Shown: positions 1 to 7,862 of the stretch, piece after piece
How the letters are laid out: each line of letters starts with the position of its first letter
Numbering within the stretch: position 1 is the stretch's first letter
Assembly (NCBI GenBank): GCA_002683405.1
Contig: NYTH01000051.1
Span: 1-64,000 of the forward strand
Length of the DNA: 64,000 nucleotides
Source: Salinisphaeraceae bacterium
Lineage (GTDB): Bacteria > Pseudomonadota > Gammaproteobacteria > Nevskiales > Salinisphaeraceae
Direction: 5' to 3'
Notes under the pieces: model-generated
The model's database searches: none
The model's input: the letters and a program-made list of their open reading frames with translations, nothing else
Told to the model about the DNA's origin: nothing
Made by a program: the position numbers and the translations under genes

Positions 1-97
1 CCACCGCTTCATCCACACTGCCGGCTACCAGCCCCTCTCCGGCCGGCACGCCGTACTGGGCGAACAGCTGCTTCGCCTGGTATTCATGAACATTCAT
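1..97 (-). CDS. sucC: Succinyl-CoA synthetase beta subunit, 5' part only
   Basis: The first 32 codons of a minus-strand gene that runs off the left edge. The N-terminus begins [18 protein letters not shown], the conserved opening of SucC (ATP-grasp domain). SucC with SucD interconverts succinyl-CoA and succinate in the TCA cycle. An AGGAGGAC ribosome binding site precedes the ATG at 97, which fixes the start. The gene lies 71 bp downstream of phaB in the same direction. A malate-CoA ligase beta subunit has a related N-terminus and cannot be excluded from 32 residues. Confidence 0.85.
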   Translation of the reverse strand, partial: MNVHEYQAKQLFAQYGVPAGEGLVAGSVDEAV

Positions 98-168
98 TGA
101 GTACGTGTCCTCCTGTATACAAACAGGCGCGGTCCAGCCGCGCCTTGTTCTTGTTTTGACAGTGCGAT

Positions 169-924
169 TTAGTGGATGAAGTGTCCGCCATTGACACTGA
201 AATCGGCGCCGGTAACCCAGCTGGCCTGCTCGGAAGCCAGGAAGGTCACCATGGCGGCGACATCCTCCGGCATGCCGAAACGGCCGGTGGGAATGCCGGC
301 CCGGATCTGCTCGCGGATTTCTTCGGGCACGGCGCGAATCATGGGGCTATCGATATAGCCCGGCGATACGGTGTTCACCGTTACGCCTTTTTTCGCCACC
401 TCCTGCGCCACGGCCATGGTAAAACCATGCACACCGGCCTTGGCCGCCGAGTAGTTGGCCTGGCCGAACTGGCCCTTCTGACCGTTGATCGATGAGATAT
501 TCACCACGCGGCCCCAGCCGCGCGAGCTCATACCTTCAATGACGCACTGCGTGACGTTATAGATGCCGGTCAGGTTTATATCAATGACTGCCTGCCAGTC
601 CGCCGGCGTCATTTTCTTGAGCGGCTTGTCGCGGGTAATGCCAGCAACATTGACCACAATATCAACCGGTCCGAGCTTGCTTTCACCATCCGCAATGGCG
701 TCCTTGGCTTCCTCGTAGTTGGAGACATCGAACTCGAGCAATTCGATCTGGCAGCCTTCGCTCTTTTCTTCAGCCACCAGCTGCTTGGCCACGTCGCGAT
801 GGAAACCGGCGTGGCAGGCCAGCAGCTTGCAGCCGGCACCACCGAGGTAATGACAAACCATGCGTCCAATTGCGCCGTTGGCGCCGGTAATCAGGGCAGT
901 CTTGTCCTTTAATGAAATCTTCAT
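169..924 (-). CDS. phaB: Acetoacetyl-CoA reductase PhaB
   Basis: 251-residue short-chain dehydrogenase that reduces acetoacetyl-CoA to (R)-3-hydroxybutyryl-CoA with NADPH in the cytoplasm, the second step of PHB synthesis. The cofactor-binding glycine motif TGANGAIG is at residues 13-20, NVAG near 92, the catalytic serine in NISS (142-145), and the YxxxK pair at Tyr158/Lys162. The length is normal for PhaB (about 246-250). It lies 62 bp downstream of phaA and completes a phasin-phaC-phaA-phaB set. The sequence alone could also be a FabG 3-oxoacyl-ACP reductase; the context decides for PhaB. Confidence 0.9.
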   Translation of the reverse strand: MKISLKDKTALITGANGAIGRMVCHYLGGAGCKLLACHAGFHRDVAKQLVAEEKSEGCQIELLEFDVSNYEEAKDAIADGESKLGPVDIVVNVAGITRDKPLKKMTPADWQAVIDINLTGIYNVTQCVIEGMSSRGWGRVVNISSINGQKGQFGQANYSAAKAGVHGFTMAVAQEVAKKGVTVNTVSPGYIDSPMIRAVPEEIREQIRAGIPTGRFGMPEDVAAMVTFLASEQASWVTGADFSVNGGHFIH

Positions 925-986
925 GAATGTTCTGTTGGTCCTTTCTCTTGCGGGTGGATTACGACGTAAAGCAGGCGCCTGGTCGG

Positions 987-2168
987 CTAACGCTCGACCG
1001 CGAGCGCGACGCCCTGCCCGCCGCCAATACAGAGGGTCGCGAGCCCCCTGCTGACTTCACGCTTTTTCATTTCGTGCAGCAGCGTGACCAGGATTCGCGC
1101 CCCGGATGCGCCAATGGGGTGCCCCAGTGCAATGGCGCCACCGTTGACGTTCACCCGCGCCAGATCCCATTTGAGTTCACGGGTGACCGCCAGCGCCTGC
1201 GCCGCAAATGCCTCGTTGGCTTCGACCAGTTCCAGGTCATCCACTGACCATCCGGCCCGGTCGAGACAGCGCTGGGTGGCGGGAACCGGCCCAATGCCCA
1301 TGTAAGCCGGGTCAACGCCGGCATTACCGTAGGCGGCGATGGTGGCCAGCGGTTCAATACCGAGCGCCTGGGCCTTGGCCTCACTGGCGACAACGAGAAT
1401 GGCGGCGCCATCGTTGATACCCGAGGCGTTGGCGGCGGTAACGCTACCGTCCTTCCTGAAAGCGGGACGCAGTCCGGCGAGTCCCTCGGCCGTGACCCCA
1501 GCCCGCGGAAATTCGTCGGTGTCGAAAATCTTCGGGTCGCCCTTACGCTGCGGAATGCTCACGGGAATGATTTCGCTCTTGAAGCGGCCCTCCCCCATGG
1601 CCCGTTCTGCTCGCTGCTGGGAGGTCGCCGCAAACTCGTCCTGCTCCTGGCGAGAAATGCCGTATTTGTCGGCTAGATTCTCGGCCGTCATGCCCATATG
1701 GAAATTGTTGAAGGCATCCCAAAGGCCATCGACGATCATGCTGTCCTTGAGACTGGCGTCGCCCATCTTCGTCCCGTTGCGCGAATTGGGCAGCACATGC
1801 GGCGCCATACTCATGTTTTCCTGGCCGCCAGCCACGATAAGGTCCGCATCACCCAGACAGACCGACTGCGCCGCCAACATGACGGTACGCAGGCCGCTGC
1901 CACAGACCTTGTTGAGGGTCATGGCGGGCACCGAATCAGGAATTCCGGCCTTGATGCTCGCCTGCCGTGCCGGATTCTGCCCCATGCCGGCGGTCAGCAC
2001 CTGACCCAGAATGACCTCGTCGACCTGTTCACTTGGTATGGCGTGCTTCGACAGTAGCGCCTTGATGGTCTCCGCGCCCAGATCAGCTGCCGGCACCGAG
2101 GCCAGGCTGCCGTTGAAACTGCCAATCGCAGTGCGACCCGCCGCAATAATGACGGCTTTCCGTGTCAT
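987..2168 (-). CDS. phaA: Acetyl-CoA acetyltransferase PhaA
   Basis: 393-residue biosynthetic-type thiolase that condenses two acetyl-CoA to acetoacetyl-CoA. The nucleophilic cysteine is in NKVCGSG (Cys89); GHPIGASG carries the active-site His and CIGGGQG the second Cys. The ATG at 2168 is chosen because the protein then begins [16 protein letters not shown] as in the family and is preceded by GGAGGAGA; an in-frame start at 2234 would run into phaC. It sits between phaC and phaB in one operon, supplying the PhaB substrate. Confidence 0.93.
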   Translation of the reverse strand: MTRKAVIIAAGRTAIGSFNGSLASVPAADLGAETIKALLSKHAIPSEQVDEVILGQVLTAGMGQNPARQASIKAGIPDSVPAMTLNKVCGSGLRTVMLAAQSVCLGDADLIVAGGQENMSMAPHVLPNSRNGTKMGDASLKDSMIVDGLWDAFNNFHMGMTAENLADKYGISRQEQDEFAATSQQRAERAMGEGRFKSEIIPVSIPQRKGDPKIFDTDEFPRAGVTAEGLAGLRPAFRKDGSVTAANASGINDGAAILVVASEAKAQALGIEPLATIAAYGNAGVDPAYMGIGPVPATQRCLDRAGWSVDDLELVEANEAFAAQALAVTRELKWDLARVNVNGGAIALGHPIGASGARILVTLLHEMKKREVSRGLATLCIGGGQGVALAVER

Positions 2169-2199
2169 GGTGTCTCCTCCCGATGCCCGGATCGGTGTT

Positions 2200-4068
2200 C
2201 TAGTGAAATACGTAGGTACCGGGGGCCGCGACAATGGAATCGCCCATTTCAGGGGTTGCGGCCTTGTTGCCCGATTTCGACTTGAGCCAGTTCTGCCATT
2301 CCGGCCACCAGGAACCCTGCTCGACCGGCGCGGTCTCCATGAACTCGTCCGGCGACACGTATTTGTCGTCGCCGGCCCACTTCAGCTTCCGAAAGCGGCG
2401 GCGGGGGGGCCCCGGCGGCGTCACGATGCCGGCGTTGTGCCCACCGCTGGTCAGCAGATAGGTAAGCTCCGGCGGCTGGGCCAGCAACACCATCTTGTAG
2501 ACCGAGCGCCAGGGCGCAATGTGATCGGTTTCGGTGCCCACAATGAACATGGGCACGTTGATATCCCGCAGCGCGATGGGTCGTCCATCCACCTCGTAGT
2601 GGCCCTCCGAGAGCTGATTTTCGAGATACAGACGGCGCAGATACTCGCTGTGCATGCGGAAGGGCATGCGCGTTGCGTCAGCATTCCAGGCCATCAGCGG
2701 AATCGACGACATCGACTTGCCCAGGAAGTACGAATCGATAATCGGTGACCAGTACAGGTCGTTCGCCCGCAGCATCTGGAAAGCACCCCCCATCTGCTGT
2801 TCGTTGAGCACCCCGGCTTTGGCCATGGCGCGGTCAAGCAGGGCCAATTGCGCTTCATGGGTAAATAGCCGAAGTTCGCCCGCCAGCTTGAAGTCAGCCT
2901 GCGCGGCGAGCAGCGTCAGCGAGGCCAGTCGATCGTCTCCGTCTCGGGCCATGGTAGCGGCAGTGATGGACGTGAGCGTGCCCCCCACGCAGTAGCCCAT
3001 CAGGTGAACCTTCTGGTCCGGCACAATCTCACCGATGGCATCCAGCGCCGCCATTGGGCCAAGCCGGCGGTAGTCGTCCATGCCAACGTCGCGATCCGCC
3101 GGCCCGGGATTGCGCCAGGAGATGATGAATACGGTGTGCCCCTGGTCGCGCAGGTACGCCACCATGGATTGATCCTCGGCCAGATCGAGCACGTAGTACT
3201 TCATGATCCAGGCCGGCGTGATCAGCACGGGCTCGGGATGAACCCGCGCCGTGGTCGGCCTGTACTGAATCAGCTCGATGAGGTCGTTGCGGAAAACCAC
3301 CTCGCCGTCCGTTACCGCCAGATTCTCGCCCACCCGGAACGCTTTCAGCGCTGCGGGCTTGCGCTTGGTGACCGAGCCGTACACGTCACGGGCCAGGTTG
3401 CGGATGCCCCGCAACAAATTCCCGCCTTTCTGCTCCCGCGTCACACGCAGAACTTCCGGATTGAGGAGCGGGAAGTTGCTGGGCGCGACCGTATCCAGCA
3501 AGCGCTCTGTAAAAAACGCTACGAGCGTCGAGTTCACGTCGTTGACGCCTGGCACATCACGTGTGGCATTGCGCCACCAGTTACGCCGCGCCAGATAAGA
3601 CTGCTCAAGAAACGCGAAGGGCGCCTTGTTCCAGCCGTCGTCGGCAAACCGGCGGTCTCCCTTCTCAGCCCGAATCAGGCGCTCGACCTCCGCCCCTCGC
3701 AACAGCCGAGCCACATTCCGAAGCTCTCTGGCCTGCAGGCCGACACGCTGCTCCATCAGCTGCGCGACCTTGCCAGGGCAGGTGCCCAGGTGCATGAGCC
3801 AATCGGCGTAGGCGAGCGCCAGACTCCCCAGGGGCAAACCGCCGGTACTTCTTGCCAGCGCAGCACCGAAGGCATCATCCAGCGTCTTGGCAAGTTCGTC
3901 GCTGATGACGGGCCCAGACGCAACACCGGCCGCTCGTGCGGCCGGCGTCTGTTGCGTGCCGGGCAAACTTGACTGCGCAGTACCGCTCCCCTCTTTCAAG
4001 ATGGGCGAAACCTTGGCAGACCTGCCGTTTCCGCTTTCGCGTGTAGTGGTTTGCAACTTCGCCGCCAT
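2200..4068 (-). CDS. phaC: Class I-like poly(3-hydroxyalkanoate) polymerase PhaC
   Basis: 622 residues, slightly longer than usual class I PHA synthases (about 590) because of a roughly 50-residue low-complexity N-terminus. It polymerises (R)-3-hydroxyacyl-CoA on the PHA granule surface. The lipase-like box GYCVGG places the catalytic Cys at about 360; Asp515 (TETDHIAPW) and His544 (SGGHNAGI) complete the triad. The PhaC N-domain spans about 110-280 and the alpha/beta hydrolase fold about 280-590. Only 6 bp separate it from the phasin gene upstream, and no strong ribosome binding site is seen, so translation may be coupled. Class I versus another single-subunit class is inferred from the lack of phaE/phaR partners. 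Confidence 0.92.
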   Translation of the reverse strand: MAAKLQTTTRESGNGRSAKVSPILKEGSGTAQSSLPGTQQTPAARAAGVASGPVISDELAKTLDDAFGAALARSTGGLPLGSLALAYADWLMHLGTCPGKVAQLMEQRVGLQARELRNVARLLRGAEVERLIRAEKGDRRFADDGWNKAPFAFLEQSYLARRNWWRNATRDVPGVNDVNSTLVAFFTERLLDTVAPSNFPLLNPEVLRVTREQKGGNLLRGIRNLARDVYGSVTKRKPAALKAFRVGENLAVTDGEVVFRNDLIELIQYRPTTARVHPEPVLITPAWIMKYYVLDLAEDQSMVAYLRDQGHTVFIISWRNPGPADRDVGMDDYRRLGPMAALDAIGEIVPDQKVHLMGYCVGGTLTSITAATMARDGDDRLASLTLLAAQADFKLAGELRLFTHEAQLALLDRAMAKAGVLNEQQMGGAFQMLRANDLYWSPIIDSYFLGKSMSSIPLMAWNADATRMPFRMHSEYLRRLYLENQLSEGHYEVDGRPIALRDINVPMFIVGTETDHIAPWRSVYKMVLLAQPPELTYLLTSGGHNAGIVTPPGPPRRRFRKLKWAGDDKYVSPDEFMETAPVEQGSWWPEWQNWLKSKSGNKAATPEMGDSIVAAPGTYVFH

Positions 4069-4074
4069 GTCGAA

Positions 4075-4449
4075 TCAGGCTGCTGCCGTGGCGTCCCGAG
4101 TGGCCGCCTCTGCATTCATCAATGACTCCGAGAGCTTGACCTGCGTGAGCGCCAGCCCTACGCCGGACTCGAAGATTCGCGTCATGAAAGTCAAGCCGGA
4201 ATCGGTCAGCCTCTCGCCCAACTCTTCCTGCAGGTCGTACAGCTCGGTCGCGCTCTCCTCGGCCGCGTCAGAAAAGAACGAGTCAAAATGATCGGCACAG
4301 GCCACGGCCCAGTCAGCCTGAGCATCGAGCACTTCGCCGGACGTTCGTGCCAGGGCGTCGAAACCCTGCAGCTGCAATTGAAAAAGATCGCCACCACGCT
4401 CGATCAAAGCAGAGGCGCCCGTTCCCAGACTGTCAATGAAGTTTTTCAT
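4075..4449 (-). CDS. Phasin-like PHA granule protein
   Basis: 124-residue, largely helical acidic protein with the phasin-like pattern of amphipathic helices (repeated AxTSGEVLDAQ and LQEELGERL stretches), no signal peptide and an Ala-rich tail. Phasins coat PHA granules and control their number. The assignment rests on this composition and on its place as the first gene of the pha operon, 6 bp before phaC. No signature motif is decisive, so a general PHA-associated protein is the safer label. A candidate promoter and a regulatory motif lie upstream. Confidence 0.65.
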   Translation of the reverse strand: MKNFIDSLGTGASALIERGGDLFQLQLQGFDALARTSGEVLDAQADWAVACADHFDSFFSDAAEESATELYDLQEELGERLTDSGLTFMTRIFESGVGLALTQVKLSESLMNAEAATRDATAAA

Positions 4450-4524
4450 ATACGCTCCATTCCGTTGTTTACAACGCTATTTATAAACACACATCTTTTT
4501 TTTCGACGTGTGACCGTATTTCGT

Positions 4525-4553
4525 ATCATAATGCAGTGCAGCAATTCAGGTAA
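4525..4553 (-). promoter_or_regulatory. Candidate sigma-70 promoter of the pha operon
   Basis: On the minus strand TTACCT (4548-4553) and TATGAT (4525-4530) are separated by 17 bp, about 75 bp upstream of the phasin ATG. The -10 box is good and the -35 weak. A motif shared with the paa promoter (4514-4527) overlaps its downstream edge. Predicted from sequence only. Confidence 0.4.
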
Positions 4554-4699
4554 TCCTAGTTTCCCGCATTTGACATATGCGTATTAAGAATAACTGAACA
4601 CAGATTCATTCCACATAAGCGCTGCTGGCCCGCGTAGTGAACAGGCTCTGATCGCGCCGGGATGAAACCACGTGAATTTGCTGATTTACGGGTATTACG

Positions 4700-5671
4700 A
4701 TGCTGTCGCAGCCTGATAGGTCAATTCGCCAGGACAGACAAAACCTCATGCCAGCCTTGACATCGGCCCCGTTCCGCAAGCGTTTCTGTCTCAGCGGGTT
4801 GCTCGTGCTACAAGTCTTCTGCGCGAGCTGGGCGGATACCGATCACTCGCAGCCCTCGATCATCGCTTTCGAATCATTTAAGGGGCAGACCGTGATACCG
4901 GTCAGCGTAGGCGCCGGCTCGGCTCACGCATTTCTCTTCGATACGGGACTGACCCAGGGCAATATCCTGTCGGCGGACCTGGCGCGCGCACTGGATATAA
5001 AGCCGACCCGTCAGGTCAAGTTGTCGGACAGCAGCGGCCAAGCGCGCGCGGTGGATGTCGCGATGATTGATACCGTGTCCGTGGGCCCGGTCACGCTGCA
5101 CAACGCGCCGTTTGCGCTTATGCCGTTGCCAGCCGCACTGAGTCGTCGGCCGGACGGCCCCGACATCGTCGGCGTAATGGGCGCACCGCTATTGAAGGAC
5201 GCTGTGGTCTGCCTGGATTATCAGAACAAGCGAATCATGCGGTGGTCGCCGGCCGCCACCTTCAGCGCTGGCCAACGACGCCGGCTGCCGCTCGAATTCC
5301 TTCACGATCAACCCACGATCACCATTGATATTGACGGTCTACGGGCCACCGTCGTGGTCGATACCGGGAGCAACGGCGGCGTCCAGCTCTTTCCCGCGTT
5401 CGCCCGCGCCCACGACCTGGGCACGAAATACCCCGGTCTGCGTCAGACAAAGAGCTTGTCCGGGCACGGTCAGATATCTCAGAGCTACCAAGGTACTGCG
5501 CGTCGCGTCACGCTCGGCGACGACGTCAAATACCCGAATATTCCCCTGGCTATCATTCCTCAGAGCTTCCCGCCTGCCTGGGGAATCGACGGCCTGATTG
5601 GCGCCGGATTTCTCTCGCGCCTCGCCCCCTGTCTTGACGAGCCCAGTGAAGGCTTCTACTGGACGCCATAG
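4700..5671 (+). CDS. Exported retropepsin-like aspartic protease
   Basis: 323 residues with two aspartyl-protease half-domains: FDTGLTQG near residue 78 and VVDTGSNGG near 220, each carrying the D-T-G catalytic motif followed by hydrophobic strand patterns. A pair of such motifs in one chain resembles pepsin-type duplication of a retropepsin fold. A signal peptide ends near CASWADT. The ATG at 4700 gives a long n-region; a second ATG at 4748 gives a more typical signal peptide (MPALTSAPFRKRF...) and may be the true start. Neither has a strong ribosome binding site. The substrate is unknown, and it could be a non-proteolytic family member. It is divergent from the pha operon. Confidence 0.65.
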   Translation: MLSQPDRSIRQDRQNLMPALTSAPFRKRFCLSGLLVLQVFCASWADTDHSQPSIIAFESFKGQTVIPVSVGAGSAHAFLFDTGLTQGNILSADLARALDIKPTRQVKLSDSSGQARAVDVAMIDTVSVGPVTLHNAPFALMPLPAALSRRPDGPDIVGVMGAPLLKDAVVCLDYQNKRIMRWSPAATFSAGQRRRLPLEFLHDQPTITIDIDGLRATVVVDTGSNGGVQLFPAFARAHDLGTKYPGLRQTKSLSGHGQISQSYQGTARRVTLGDDVKYPNIPLAIIPQSFPPAWGIDGLIGAGFLSRLAPCLDEPSEGFYWTP

Positions 5672-5717
5672 CAGCAGCACCACGTCCGCCGCTTTGCCTT
5701 AACGTGAATACTCGTCA

Positions 5718-5752
5718 GCTTTCCAGGCGCAGGTCTGGAAAGCGAATGCTTT
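5718..5752 (+). terminator. Possible intrinsic terminator after the protease gene
   Basis: A 9-bp inverted repeat, GCTTTCCAG / CTGGAAAGC (5718-5726, 5735-5743), 46 bp after the stop, followed by GAATGCTTTT. The T-run is short and displaced, so termination is uncertain. Confidence 0.4.
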
Positions 5753-5885
5753 TCCTGAATGAGCGCTGAGCGGACGACCTGCTTATCGCCCCTTTCACGG
5801 ACTGCGGTGACTACCGATACCAAACGCAGCAATGTCGGACTACTGTTCAAGATAGACGGGGGCCGGCTTATAAGGAGCGAGAAAC

Positions 5886-6233
5886 ATGAGAAAGTCAGCA
5901 CTACTGTTTGCCGTGGCCATGGTCCTATCCGCCACCGCACACGCGGAAAAGGAGAAAATGGCCTCGGAGAAATCGTTCGACGTGAACAAGGACGGTTTTA
6001 TTGATAAGGAGGAAGCCGGCGAGGCGGTTGAAGCATTCGGTGATTTCGACAAGGATAGTGACGGCAAGCTGACGCTGGAACAGTTCCAGGAAGCCATGAG
6101 CAAACGCAAGCTTGACGGCGCTGACACCCCCGGAGATACCACGCTCAAGACGCCAGACGATAAGAAAGGCGAGCCCGCTGACGTGCCGCCCAAGGCACAA
6201 CCTGCCAAGCCGGGTTCCGAGCCCACTAAATAA
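5886..6233 (+). CDS. Secreted EF-hand calcium-binding protein
   Basis: 115 residues. A cleavable signal peptide (MRKSALLFAVAMVLSATAHA) is followed by two EF-hand loops, DVNKDGFIDKEE near residues 37-48 and DKDSDGKLTLEQ near 59-70, both with the D-x-D/N-x-D-G pattern and a Glu near position 12. A Lys/Pro-rich, likely disordered tail ends the protein. It is likely a periplasmic calcium-binding protein of unknown partner. The start is supported by AAGGAG 8 bp before the ATG. It stands alone and converges on the rubredoxin gene, separated by a palindromic hairpin. Confidence 0.8.
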   Translation: MRKSALLFAVAMVLSATAHAEKEKMASEKSFDVNKDGFIDKEEAGEAVEAFGDFDKDSDGKLTLEQFQEAMSKRKLDGADTPGDTTLKTPDDKKGEPADVPPKAQPAKPGSEPTK

Positions 6234-6256
6234 CTTGTCGAATTGACGGCATGTAA

Positions 6257-6283
6257 GAGTCAGGCCGCCGCGCGGCCTGACTC
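6257..6283. terminator. Bidirectional hairpin between convergent genes
   Basis: A perfect 11-bp inverted repeat, GAGTCAGGCCG / CGGCCTGACTC, with a 5-nt loop, lying between the stop codons of the EF-hand gene and the rubredoxin gene. It has no clear T-tract on either side, but its position fits a shared transcription terminator. Confidence 0.6.
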
Positions 6284-6286
6284 GGC

Positions 6287-6454
6287 TCAGCCAACCACCT
6301 TCTCGAAGTCTTCCTTATCACGCACAGCGCAATCAGGACAGGACCAGTCGTCCGGAATATCCGCCCAGAGCGTGCCCGCTGCGAATCCCTCGTGCGGGTC
6401 ACCCTGTTGCTCGTCGTACTCGTAGTCACAACCCGGGCATCGGTATCGACTCAT
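6287..6454 (-). CDS. Rubredoxin (AlkG-type electron carrier)
   Basis: A 55-residue protein beginning MSRYRCPGCDYEYDEQQGDP. Two C-x2-C iron knuckles are visible, CPGC (residues 6-9) and CPDC (39-42), with the family-typical GTLWADIPDDW segment between. Rubredoxin passes single electrons from rubredoxin reductase to the alkane hydroxylase. It starts 30 bp downstream of alkB on the same strand, so the two are very likely cotranscribed. The gene ends at 6287, just before the hairpin at 6257-6283. The rubredoxin reductase is not in the window. Confidence 0.93.
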   Translation of the reverse strand: MSRYRCPGCDYEYDEQQGDPHEGFAAGTLWADIPDDWSCPDCAVRDKEDFEKVVG

Positions 6455-6483
6455 GTTTATTCCCTTTCGACCAATCCCGATTT

Positions 6484-7674
6484 TTACGCGCCGTAGGCCG
6501 CGCCATGGCGAGCGAGTATTGCCTGCCGCTTGCTAGGCTGGATATTAACCCGGGTGATATCGCCGTCGTAAACCTCCAGCACACGCTTGTCCATGATGGC
6601 GCGCCACAGGGGCGGGATATAGGCGAGCGTGAAGCACAGCGGATAGCCCGAGGGCAGCTCTGGCGCCTTGTCGCTGCGCAGTGCCTGGTAGCAGCGCGTG
6701 GGCCGGGCATGATGGTCGGAATGACGCTGCAGGTGGAAGAGCATGAGATTGGAAACCAGATGATCGGCGTTCCAGGAGTGCTCCGCCTTGCAGCGCTCGT
6801 AGCGGCCGGTTTCGGTCTTCTGTCGCAACAGGCCGTAATGCTCGATGTAATTCGAGGTGGACAGAAACTGCCAGCCCCAGAACGTGGAGATAATGATGAA
6901 GGGAATCAGTACCCAGCCCCAGAGCAGCAGTGCCGTGCCATAGAGCACTGCGGTGATCGCGAAAGACTGCAGCAGTTCGTTCGAAGTGCTCCACACCGAT
7001 TTGTTCTGGCGGGCCAGGCGCGTCTTTTCGTCCGCCCAGGCTCGGCCCAACGCACCTGGTATTTCACGCAGGACGAAGGCGTAGAGCGATTCGCCGAAGC
7101 GCGCAGAGGCCGGATCGCCCGGCGTAGCTACATCCTTGTGGTGCCCGCGGTTGTGCTCGGCCGAAAAATGGCCGTAGGCGGGCACTGCCAGCACGATCTG
7201 CGCAAGGCGTTTCTGATAGCGCTCTTTCTTGTGACCGATCTCGTGACCCACCACCAGCGCCAAGCCGTTGGTCAGGGCAACACCGATAGTCACACCCAGA
7301 TAGCCAACCCAGCCGTAACCCTGCGTCGCGACCGCCCAGGCGGCCACAATCCAGGTAATAAAGAACAGCGGGATGGTTGAATACACCAGGAAACGATAAT
7401 AGTTGTCGTCTTCCAGTGTCGGCACTGCGGCGTCCGGCGGATTCCGCTCGTCGCGGCCAACAATCCAATCGGCGACAGGAAGCGCGACGTACCAGAGGAT
7501 GGGCGTGAACCACAGCCACACCCCCTGCCCCGTCATCGCCTGCAGCCAGATGCCCAGCACAGGCGAAATGGCCACGAAAAGCGGCAGCCACCACCAGTGG
7601 CGCTTTTGGTCATGATATGCGTTCGCCGGGGCTTCGCCGGCCGTTTCCGAATGACTCACAGCAGATTCCTCCAT
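6484..7674 (-). CDS. alkB: Alkane 1-monooxygenase AlkB
   Basis: 396-residue integral membrane non-haem diiron hydroxylase that converts n-alkanes to 1-alkanols. All histidine boxes are present: HEIGHK (H-E-x-G-H-K), EHNRGHHK, and LQRHSDHHA, plus the NYIEHYG segment typical of AlkB. About six hydrophobic membrane segments precede and separate the boxes. ATG 7674 is preferred over an in-frame GTG at 7713. Rubredoxin follows at once, and an AlkS/MalT-like activator is transcribed divergently from 7863. The substrate chain length cannot be read from sequence. The family also contains xylene monooxygenases, but LQRHSDHHA points to alkanes. Confidence 0.95.
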   Translation of the reverse strand: MEESAVSHSETAGEAPANAYHDQKRHWWWLPLFVAISPVLGIWLQAMTGQGVWLWFTPILWYVALPVADWIVGRDERNPPDAAVPTLEDDNYYRFLVYSTIPLFFITWIVAAWAVATQGYGWVGYLGVTIGVALTNGLALVVGHEIGHKKERYQKRLAQIVLAVPAYGHFSAEHNRGHHKDVATPGDPASARFGESLYAFVLREIPGALGRAWADEKTRLARQNKSVWSTSNELLQSFAITAVLYGTALLLWGWVLIPFIIISTFWGWQFLSTSNYIEHYGLLRQKTETGRYERCKAEHSWNADHLVSNLMLFHLQRHSDHHARPTRCYQALRSDKAPELPSGYPLCFTLAYIPPLWRAIMDKRVLEVYDGDITRVNIQPSKRQAILARHGAAYGA

Positions 7675-7862
7675 GGCCCCACGGTCGCGCCAACGCGGGG
7701 ATAGTCGCGGCACCGAGGCCGCCTGATTCTTTTCAAACCTTTACGGGCGCAGAATCATCATGCAGAGAAAGCCTTGCAGGAAACCCGATCCAAGGATGGG
7801 TATTCTGTTGACGTGAGCGGTCGCCGTTTTGACAAGATCGCGCCGAGCAATACAGCCAGACC
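7675..7862. promoter_or_regulatory. Divergent alkB-alkS control region
   Basis: 188 bp between divergent genes. It holds an imperfect dyad with arms CCTTG (7772-7776) and CAAGG (7791-7795), a possible activator site, and TTGACA at 7829-7834 close to the alkS-like start. No convincing -10 for alkB was found, as expected for an activator-dependent promoter. Site assignments are inference. Confidence 0.35.
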